Shown: positions 1 through 4,711 of the stretch, one piece after another
How positions within the stretch are numbered: the first letter of the stretch is position 1
How the letters are laid out: each line of letters begins with the position of its first letter
Assembly: GCA_026387165.1 (NCBI GenBank)
Contig: JAPLMG010000186.1
Coordinates: 1 to 5,373, forward strand
Reading direction: 5' to 3'
Source of the DNA: Candidatus Omnitrophota bacterium
GTDB lineage: Bacteria > Omnitrophota > Gorgyraeia > 2-01-FULL-45-10
DNA length: 5,373 nt
Program-made: the position numbers and the translations under genes
Notes under the pieces: model-generated
Database searches by the model: none
What the model was told of the DNA's origin: nothing
What the model saw: only the letters and a program-made list of their open reading frames with translations

Positions 1-9
1 CTTGGACAC
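1..9 (-). CDS. rnfG: Possible 5' end of rnfG (three codons only)
   Basis: A GTG codon at 9-7 opens a frame (Met-Ser-Lys) that runs off the left edge, 10 nt after the rnfD stop. In Rnf operons of anaerobic bacteria the gene after rnfC and rnfD is normally rnfG, the periplasm-facing subunit with a covalent FMN. The position therefore fits, but three codons carry no family signal. The upstream stretch has only a weak purine-rich element (AAAAGAGA), and the true start may lie outside the window. The call rests on gene order alone. Confidence 0.25.
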
Positions 10-19
10 GAGTGATTGT

Positions 20-982
20 CTATCTCTTTTTAATAAATCCAAACCATTTCGGATGCGTGAATTTGTCTATCACGGGAACGAACGCGTTCATTATAAGTAT
101 CGCGTATGAAACGCCCTCGGGATATCCGGAAAACTTTCTGATCACGAAAGTAAGCAGGCCCAAGCTGACACCGAATATTATCTTGCCCTTATTGCTCAAA
201 GGGCTCGTCACATAATCGGTCGCCATGAATAATGCGCCGAGCGCAAGTCCGCCGGAAAGCACAAAGAAGAGCGCATCGCCGGCAAACAGGCCGCTCGTCC
301 CGTTAAAGGCCCAGCTTAAAAAAGCGACCGCTCCTACATAGGTCAACGGTATATGCCAGCTTATATATTTTTTCCAAAACAGATACGCCGCCCCTATGAG
401 GAGCGCCGCAATGCAAACTTCTCCTATGCATCCGCCGCGGTTGCCTAAAAACAGATCCATATACGTTGTGCCTTTTAAAAGGTCCAATTGATTGTTTTTA
501 AGCAGGCCTAAAGGCGTAGCCGTAGTTATGGCGTCCACCTTCCATCTGGGGTTCTGCCATGTGGTCATATAGACAGGCCAGGAAACCATCAGGAATGCTC
601 TCCCTGTCAGGGCAGGATTAAAGATGTTGTGGCCCAGGCCGCCGAAGACCTGCTTACCTATCGCTATCGCGAAGAACGAGCCGGCAACGGGAAGCCATAA
701 AGGAACCTCCGGCGGAAGGTTATATGCCAGCAATAGTCCTGTAAGAATAGCGCTGCCATCTAGAACAGCTATCTCTTTTTTCCTGACAGCAAGGATCGTA
801 ATCTCGGTAACTACGGCAGAAAGAACGGATGCCGCTATAACGTAAAGCGAGTAGGCACCGAATATGAATACGCCTGCCGCGCCGGCGGGTATCAGGGCCA
901 AATTGACCGCCCACATAATGCGTTTAGTCGATACTTTGGCGCATATATGCGGCCCTGCGGAAACCACCAATGGATTGTTCAT
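20..982 (-). CDS. rnfD: Rnf electron transport complex subunit D (membrane flavoprotein)
   Basis: This 320-residue protein is a full-length RnfD/NqrB-family subunit of the membrane complex that couples ferredoxin:NAD+ oxidoreduction to Na+ or H+ transport. Family signatures are visible: NPALTGRAFL near 122-131, GYPEGVSYAILIMNAF near 286-301, and a GKQVFGGLGHN segment at 109-119. About eight or nine hydrophobic segments are spread over 22-305. The covalent FMN site of the family ([S/T]GAT-like, after an Asp) corresponds to D150-A-I-T-T-A-T-P157, which points to Thr156 as the flavinylated residue. The second position is Thr rather than the commoner Gly. The ATG at 982 is the only usable start, because the frame upstream reaches a stop without another start codon. 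SD-like AAGGAAGG lies at 996-989. The gene follows rnfC by 55 nt, a gap filled by an inverted repeat, and probably precedes rnfG. Confidence 0.96.
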   Translation of the reverse strand: MNNPLVVSAGPHICAKVSTKRIMWAVNLALIPAGAAGVFIFGAYSLYVIAASVLSAVVTEITILAVRKKEIAVLDGSAILTGLLLAYNLPPEVPLWLPVAGSFFAIAIGKQVFGGLGHNIFNPALTGRAFLMVSWPVYMTTWQNPRWKVDAITTATPLGLLKNNQLDLLKGTTYMDLFLGNRGGCIGEVCIAALLIGAAYLFWKKYISWHIPLTYVGAVAFLSWAFNGTSGLFAGDALFFVLSGGLALGALFMATDYVTSPLSNKGKIIFGVSLGLLTFVIRKFSGYPEGVSYAILIMNAFVPVIDKFTHPKWFGFIKKR

Positions 983-1035
983 CCCGCACCTTCCTTGTAT
1001 TTTATATTAAACATAAATTTATTAGAAGGTGCGGG
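983..1035 (-). promoter_or_regulatory. rnfC-rnfD intergenic hairpin overlapping the rnfD ribosome binding site
   Basis: On the minus strand an 11-nt arm CCCGCACCTTC (1035-1025) is followed by a 31-nt AT-rich loop (1024-994) and the exact complement GAAGGTGCGGG (993-983). The rnfD ATG (982) follows directly. The 5' arm begins 2-3 nt after the rnfC stop codon (1040-1038). The rnfD SD element AAGGAAGG (996-989) is partly inside the 3' arm. Inference: the stem limits free initiation at rnfD, and a ribosome terminating on rnfC would melt the 5' arm and open the site. An mRNA processing or stability role is an alternative. It lacks the U-run expected after an intrinsic terminator. Confidence 0.6.
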
Positions 1036-1037
1036 GT

Positions 1038-2351
1038 TCATGCTATTCTCGCCTTCCCGTATTTCATGTAGTCCAAAAGCGGGATCTTCGCCGGGCACTC
1101 GTAGGCGCACGCCCCGCATTCAAAACAGCCGGCTATCCCCAGCTCCTTCGCTTCGCTGAAGAACTCTCTCTTCACCCTGTACATTAATGTCGTCGGGGCC
1201 AGCTGCATAGGGCAGACTTCGATGCATTTACCGCAGCGGATACATACCGACTCTTTAGTGTGGAGAACTTCCTCTTCCGGCAAAAACAGCACGCCGCTCG
1301 TGCCTTTTACGATCGGAACGTCCATCGTGTACTGGGCAAGCCCCATCATGGGCCCGCCCATGATTATCTTTTTGGGCTCCTTCTTAAATCCGCCTATAAA
1401 ATCTACGAGATCCTTTAGTACCGTTCCTATCCTGACGCGGATGTTTAACGGTTCTTTCAGGCATGAGCCGGTCAGTGTTATGGAGCGTTCCACTAAAGGC
1501 TTGCCTGAATATACCGCTTCGTATATGGCGTATGCCGTTTGGACGTTCTGGACGACACAGCCTACATCCATCGGAAGCCCGCCGGCCGGGACAGTTCTGT
1601 TTAATATCGACTTTATTATCTGCTTCTCCGCGCCCTGAGGATACTTAGTGCGCAAAACAATAAGTTTTGTATTGCGTATCGCGTATCGCGTATCGCGTAT
1701 CGCTTTTTCCATCGCATATACCGCCGACTGCTTATTATCTTCTATGGCAATGTAAGCGTTCTCAGCGTTCAGGATCTTCAGGATTATCTCCAGGCCCTTC
1801 AAGATCTCTTTGGGGTTTTCAATCATCAGGCGCTGGTCGCAGGTAAGATAGGGCTCGCACTCGGCGCCGTTCAATATGACAGTGTCTATGGACTTATTTT
1901 TTGGCGGAGACAGTTTCACATGCGTCGGAAATGCCGCGCCGCCTAAACCGACTATCCCGGCATCTTTTATTATCGAGATCAGCTCTTCGGCCGAGAGGCC
2001 GTTCGGATCGCGGCGATCCTTTACCTTAAAGCTCTGGTCTTCATCACCCTGGGATTCTATAAATACGGAAAGCGCCCTATTGGATGTGGGGGTGGGGGAA
2101 TAAGAGATCTTTGTAACCTTGCCGCTTATCGATGCGTGAACGGGGCTTGATACGAATCCTGTAGCCTTCGCGATCTCAAGATACGCCTTCACCGGTTCGC
2201 CTGCATTAACGATCGGTTCGGCAGGTGAACCTGTATGCTGTGAGAGCGGCAGAACCACCCTCTTCGGCACAAAGACCTTTTTTATCGCTCCGTCCAATGT
2301 GAGATTTTTACAAGGGGAAGGATGTACGCCGCCGTAGAATTTATAAGACAT
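1038..2351 (-). CDS. rnfC: Rnf electron transport complex subunit C
   Basis: This 437-residue RnfC is the soluble FMN and iron-sulfur subunit that exchanges electrons with NAD(H) at the cytoplasmic face. The N-terminal domain shows the family pattern GGVHP (7-11), PLSQHTGSPAEP (35-46) and GFVSSPVHASISGKV (65-79). The Rossmann-like FMN/NADH region (related to the complex I 51-kDa subunit) has GLGGAAFPTHVKL at 135-147 and NGAECEPYLTCD at 161-172, then KYPQGAEKQ at 236-244 and GGLPMDVGCVVQN at 257-269. Two CxxCxxCxxxCP motifs bind two 4Fe-4S clusters: C370, C373, C376, C380 and C409, C412, C415, C419. The length matches the short RnfC of anaerobes, without the long C-terminal extension of enterobacterial RnfC. 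Residues 216-230 come from a tandem DNA heptamer repeat. The ATG at 2351 fits the family N-terminus, but no Shine-Dalgarno sequence precedes it. The gene lies 11 nt after the Usp gene. Confidence 0.97.
   Translation of the reverse strand: MSYKFYGGVHPSPCKNLTLDGAIKKVFVPKRVVLPLSQHTGSPAEPIVNAGEPVKAYLEIAKATGFVSSPVHASISGKVTKISYSPTPTSNRALSVFIESQGDEDQSFKVKDRRDPNGLSAEELISIIKDAGIVGLGGAAFPTHVKLSPPKNKSIDTVILNGAECEPYLTCDQRLMIENPKEILKGLEIILKILNAENAYIAIEDNKQSAVYAMEKAIRDTRYAIRNTKLIVLRTKYPQGAEKQIIKSILNRTVPAGGLPMDVGCVVQNVQTAYAIYEAVYSGKPLVERSITLTGSCLKEPLNIRVRIGTVLKDLVDFIGGFKKEPKKIIMGGPMMGLAQYTMDVPIVKGTSGVLFLPEEEVLHTKESVCIRCGKCIEVCPMQLAPTTLMYRVKREFFSEAKELGIAGCFECGACAYECPAKIPLLDYMKYGKARIA
1674..1703. repeat. Tandem heptamer repeat (GCGTATC)x4 inside rnfC
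   Basis: Four perfect plus-strand GCGTATC units occupy 1674-1701, followed by a partial GC. A degenerate unit (TTGTATT) sits just before, at 1667-1673. On the coding strand the unit is GATACGC, and the array encodes the Ala-Ile-Arg-Asp-Thr-Arg-Tyr type heptapeptide within RnfC residues 217-228. Seven is not divisible by three, so all three frames give the same heptapeptide in rotated register, without stops. It falls between the conserved EDNK segment (204-207) and the KYPQGAEKQ segment, where RnfC proteins vary, so it is probably a tolerated loop insertion. Confidence 0.9.
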
Positions 2352-2388
2352 AGTTATGCATGTTACAATTCATTGTACAGTTTTTCAA
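2352..2388 (-). promoter_or_regulatory. Possible internal promoter for rnfC
   Basis: On the minus strand a -35-like TTGAAA (2388-2383) is followed by a 17-nt spacer and a -10-like TAACAT (2365-2360), 8 nt before the rnfC ATG. A transcript would start almost at the ATG, giving a leaderless or nearly leaderless mRNA. That would explain why rnfC has no Shine-Dalgarno sequence. A short perfect inverted repeat, TACAAT-GA-ATTGTA (2377-2364), lies in the spacer and could bind a regulator. The elements overlap the end of the Usp coding sequence, and the -10 matches consensus at only four of six positions, so this is weak. Confidence 0.22.
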
Positions 2389-2842
2389 CTAAAGACGCGT
2401 TCTTTACCACCACCACGGGGCACGGCGCTTCGCGGAATATCCTCTCTCCTTCGTCGTAAAAAGTCTCTTTGAGCGACAGTACCTCCTTAAGCTCGCCCAT
2501 CACGAGCATATCCGGATTCAAAGCGTTCGCCTGCTTTATGATCTCTTCATGCACAATGCCCTTTAGCATAGCGGCATCACAAGCCACACCCTTCTTCTCG
2601 GACATCAACCTGATCCTCTCTAAGAAACGGCGCCCCTGCTCCTCAAGGTCACGCTCGTAGCTGCGCGCCTCGACATCCACAAGCACTCTCGACTTAAGAA
2701 GTTCGTGCAAAAGCTTTTCATTGACAACATACATGACCGAAAGCTTGGCCAGGAATATCTTCGCGAGACAGATCGCGTACTTCACCGTGATCAATGATAT
2801 GCCTTCCGCGGCGACACATACCATTATATTCTTTATCGCCAT
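2363..2842 (-). CDS. Universal stress protein (UspA family), apparently non-ATP-binding
   Basis: This 159-residue protein has the UspA-type alpha/beta fold. It has a beta strand and helix near 4-30, a second strand at 34-40 ending in VMYVVN, a long charged helix around 50-84, the strand DMLVMGEL at 111-118, and a C-terminal APCPVVVVK at 139-147. ATP-binding members have an early Asp after the first strand and a GxxGxxxxxxxxxG[S/T] motif. Here the first strand is followed by AAEG (11-14), and only G116 of the glycine motif is evident, so it is more likely the non-nucleotide-binding type. It starts with ATG at 2842, with GGAGGG at 2858-2853 and a 10-nt spacer inside the end of atpD. Its place between ATPase and Rnf genes suggests co-transcription and perhaps a regulatory or protective role for ion-pump function. 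That role is inference from context only. Confidence 0.88.
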   Translation of the reverse strand: MAIKNIMVCVAAEGISLITVKYAICLAKIFLAKLSVMYVVNEKLLHELLKSRVLVDVEARSYERDLEEQGRRFLERIRLMSEKKGVACDAAMLKGIVHEEIIKQANALNPDMLVMGELKEVLSLKETFYDEGERIFREAPCPVVVVKNASLVEKLYNEL

Positions 2843-2847
2843 AATGT

Positions 2848-3474
2848 CTACGCCCTCCGGTCCTTAAGACGCGCCTTTATCATCTTTAACATGCAGAAAG
2901 ACTCCCTGCCTTCTTCGTCTAATCTCTCGCTTATATTCTTGAACGTATCTTCGTAATTGGGAATATAAATCTTTTCCAGCGCGTTAACTTTTCTTATGGT
3001 CTTGAAGACTTCCTCCGCTATCCTCAGCAGGGCTATCTTCTTCTCGGCAAGCTGGGCTATAAGCTTCAAGACTTCCTTAAATTTTACTATCGCCTCTTCA
3101 AGATAAAAGCTCACCCCGTAAGGGCTGTGATGCGGCGGGTTGTCCGTTACTTTTAGTTTTATCATCGGGATATCCACGCCCATAACGCGCCTGTTCGATA
3201 TGGATATCTCGCTGGTTATGCCGCCGGCAAAGCTTAAAGATTCCGCCCGTGACCTGCCCATGACCACAACAGCTCTATCGACGGTCGCGTAAGCGTCCTT
3301 AAGCATCTTATTCAGGTCGCTTTCTAACTTTTCCGCGATGTCTATGACGGCATTCAGCTCATTGATCAGTATCTTGCGCTTCTCATCAAGAAGCTCATAT
3401 CCTTCTTTCGTGAGCGCCAACGACTTCTTTACATTTAAAAGATTCGTCTTCGTCGCCGCTATATTAAGCTTCAA
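2848..3474 (-). CDS. atpD: V/A-type ATPase subunit D (central rotor shaft)
   Basis: This 208-residue protein matches the length and layout of V/A-ATPase subunit D, the central stalk coiled coil that turns inside the A3B3 head and links to the membrane rotor. The N-terminal helix (about 5-60) has the family pattern LNxxxTKxNLLxxKKSLxLxxxGYELLDxKR. A middle hairpin around 70-108 includes the SLSFAGGITSEIS and RVMGVDIPMIKLK segments. A second long helix (about 125-203) completes the antiparallel coiled coil. The start is TTG at 3474, overlapping the atpB stop as TTGA. AAGAGG at 3488-3483 is 8 nt upstream, and the homologous N-terminus begins here, so TTG is preferred over later Met codons. The next gene, Usp, starts 5 nt after the stop (TAG, 2850-2848). 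Confidence 0.95.
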   Translation of the reverse strand: MKLNIAATKTNLLNVKKSLALTKEGYELLDEKRKILINELNAVIDIAEKLESDLNKMLKDAYATVDRAVVVMGRSRAESLSFAGGITSEISISNRRVMGVDIPMIKLKVTDNPPHHSPYGVSFYLEEAIVKFKEVLKLIAQLAEKKIALLRIAEEVFKTIRKVNALEKIYIPNYEDTFKNISERLDEEGRESFCMLKMIKARLKDRRA

Positions 3475-4259
3475 GCGGATAGCCTCTTCTTATAGTATTT
3501 AGCCAGCTCTTCTTCTTTTACCCTTACGAGTTCCTCGCGGGGCAAAATGGAGATGATATCCCACCCCAGATCAAGCCCTTCCTCTACAGTGCGCCTTTCA
3601 TGATAACTTTGGGTAAGAAGCCTCTTTTCGAACTCATCGCCGAATTTCAGGTACTTAAGGTCCAGCGGCGTAAGCTCTTCCTCGCCTATGATCGAGGCGA
3701 GTGCCCTTATATCTTTGACATGCGCGTAAGCCGCGAATAATTGGCTGGCAAGGGCCGGATGGTCCTCGCGCGTCATGCCTTTACCGATATTGTCTTTCAT
3801 CAGCCTCGAGAGCGACGGCAGGCCCGCTATCGGAGGATAGACGCCCCTGGAGTAGAGCTCTCGCTCGAGGACGATCTGCCCTTCGGTTATGTAGCCGGTC
3901 AGGTCGGGAATGGGGTGCGTTATGTCGTCGTTAGGCATCGTGAGTATCGGCAATTGGGTGATGGAGCCGGGCAGCCCCTTTATCATCCCTGCTCTTTCGT
4001 AAATGCCCGCGAGATCGCTGTAAAGGTACCCGGGATACCCTTTTCTCGCCGGGATCTCGCCGCGCACGGTGGAGAGCTCTCTCAGCGCCTCGCAATAGTT
4101 CGACATATCCGTCATTATGACAAGGACGTGCATCCCTTTTTTGAACGCCAGATACTCGGCGCATGTGAGCGCCAGCTTCGGCGTAAGAAGCCTTTCTATG
4201 GACGGAGCGTCGGCAAGGCTCAGGAAGATAGAGACCCTGTCGAGGACCCCGGACTCCTC
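3471..4259 (-). CDS. atpB: V/A-type ATPase subunit B, C-terminal part (downstream frame)
   Basis: The open segment codes for about 262 residues of subunit B, from EESGVLDR to the natural C-terminus. It includes LSLADAPSIERLLTPKLAL, then the AEYLAF segment, MHVLVIMTDMSNYCEALREL, the GYPGYLYSDLAGIYERAG region, PNDDITHPIPDLTGYITEGQ and YPPIAGLPSLSRLM, all strong family blocks. The piece from 4259 to 4134 has no start codon in this frame. A gene caller would use the internal ATG at 4133, giving 220 residues that begin mid-fold, which is not a natural start. The stop overlaps the atpD TTG codon. Sequence quality on this side looks like that of a functional gene. Confidence 0.85.
   Translation of the reverse strand, partial: EESGVLDRVSIFLSLADAPSIERLLTPKLALTCAEYLAFKKGMHVLVIMTDMSNYCEALRELSTVRGEIPARKGYPGYLYSDLAGIYERAGMIKGLPGSITQLPILTMPNDDITHPIPDLTGYITEGQIVLERELYSRGVYPPIAGLPSLSRLMKDNIGKGMTREDHPALASQLFAAYAHVKDIRALASIIGEEELTPLDLKYLKFGDEFEKRLLTQSYHERRTVEEGLDLGWDIISILPREELVRVKEEELAKYYKKRLSA
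3483..3488 (-). promoter_or_regulatory. Ribosome binding site for the TTG start of atpD
   Basis: AAGAGG on the minus strand (3488-3483) lies 8 nt before the TTG at 3474, inside the end of atpB. With the TTGA stop/start overlap, it supports TTG as the real atpD start. Confidence 0.6.
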
Positions 4260-4711
4260 AGTTTCTGCCCGCGGACAAGCGTGTTCATGACATCGATGGA
4301 CGAGAGGCCGGTCTCTATTATATTTTTCGGATAGTCTCTGGCTGTGGGATTAATGGCCATGCCGTTAACATCGAGCTCTTCATCATATGCGCTGCGAGGC
4401 ATATTGTCTAACGGGTTGCCGAGCCCATCGAAAACCCTGCCCAGCATATCTTCGGAGACGCCTATCATCAACGGTGCCTGCTTGAACCGTACTTTGCAGT
4501 TATTCAGGCTCATTCCGCCGGTGCCGCCAAATACCTGGACGACGGCATAACCCTTCCCGACCTCGAGCGTTATTCCGAATCGGGAGTGGGCCTCATTATC
4601 GACGACCTCCACGACCTCGTTGTATCCGACGTTATGGATATTCCGTATGATGACTAACGGCCCCACGATTTCATTGAGGCCGATATATTCTCTTAAGCTA
4701 TATTCATTCAT
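4220..4711 (-). CDS. atpB: V/A-type ATPase subunit B, N-terminal part (upstream frame)
   Basis: This frame reads 163 residues, of which the first 151 are genuine subunit B: the N-terminal beta barrel with EYIGLNEIVGPL (9-20), the FGGTGGMSL segment (61-69), MLGRVFDGLGNPLD (89-102), NPTARDYPKNIIETGLSSID (121-140) and VRGQKL (146-151). The last 12 residues, after the junction, are out of frame and end at TGA (4222-4220). The start is ATG at 4711, supported by AAGGAG at 4721-4716 with a 4-nt spacer, and it overlaps the last codons of atpA by 8 nt. The family N-terminus begins at this Met. Confidence 0.85.
   Translation of the reverse strand: MNEYSLREYIGLNEIVGPLVIIRNIHNVGYNEVVEVVDNEAHSRFGITLEVGKGYAVVQVFGGTGGMSLNNCKVRFKQAPLMIGVSEDMLGRVFDGLGNPLDNMPRSAYDEELDVNGMAINPTARDYPKNIIETGLSSIDVMNTLVRGQKLRSPGSSTGSLSS
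4254..4264 (-). other. atpB: Deletion/frameshift junction in atpB
   Basis: On the minus strand the codons AAA CTG (Lys-Leu of RGQKL, 4264-4259) run straight into GAG GAG (Glu-Glu, 4259-4254) of the downstream frame, with the base at 4259 shared by both readings. In intact subunit B genes these two points are separated by roughly 50-58 codons. No insertion-sequence remnant, long direct repeat or low-complexity tract is visible at the join. Confidence 0.75.

Larger units (their letters stand above)
3471..4711 (-). pseudogene. atpB: V/A-type ATPase subunit B gene, interrupted by an internal deletion with frameshift
   Basis: Subunit B is the non-catalytic nucleotide-site subunit of the A3B3 head. 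Start, stop and both flanks look normal: ATG at 4711 overlaps the atpA stop, and TGA at 3473-3471 overlaps the atpD TTG. About 413 residues can be recovered from two frames, against roughly 460-480 in intact bacterial homologues. The first frame keeps family sequence through VRGQKL (residues 146-151) and then turns to nonsense. The second frame resumes with EESGVLDR at about 4259. From memory of the family, the missing 50-58 residues hold the SGSGLPHN loop (position of the P-loop), the following helix and the VVFAAMGIT strand. The frame offset requires a loss of 3n+1 nt, about 150-175 nt. No part encodes a complete subunit as read. An assembly error is as likely as a true mutation. Confidence 0.82.

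Noticed and set aside
97..107. A second match to the heptamer repeat (GTATCGCGTAT) in rnfD
   Set aside because: It encodes part of the conserved RnfD block GYPEGVSYAILIMNAF and is not tandem, so coding constraint explains it.
979..1014. An 11-codon mini-ORF in the rnfC-rnfD gap whose TGA overlaps the rnfD ATG
   Set aside because: It has no SD in front of its ATG and most of it is the inverted repeat and loop. The overlap is probably chance.
983..1035. The rnfC-rnfD hairpin as an intrinsic terminator
   Set aside because: The stem has a long 31-nt loop and is followed by the rnfD start, not a U-run. The operon clearly continues.
1222..1638. A 138-codon plus-strand open frame opposite rnfC
   Set aside because: It is an antisense shadow of the RnfC FMN/4Fe-4S coding region, with no family features and no operon context.
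2083..2098. Two G5 tracts on the plus strand, a possible G-quadruplex
   Set aside because: Only two tracts are present, too few for an intramolecular quadruplex. They are the complement of Ser-Pro-Thr-Pro-Thr codons in rnfC.
3741..4334. A 197-codon open frame on the plus strand opposite atpB
   Set aside because: It lies wholly antisense to clear subunit B coding sequence, has no recognisable domain, and its composition is that of a reversed coding strand.
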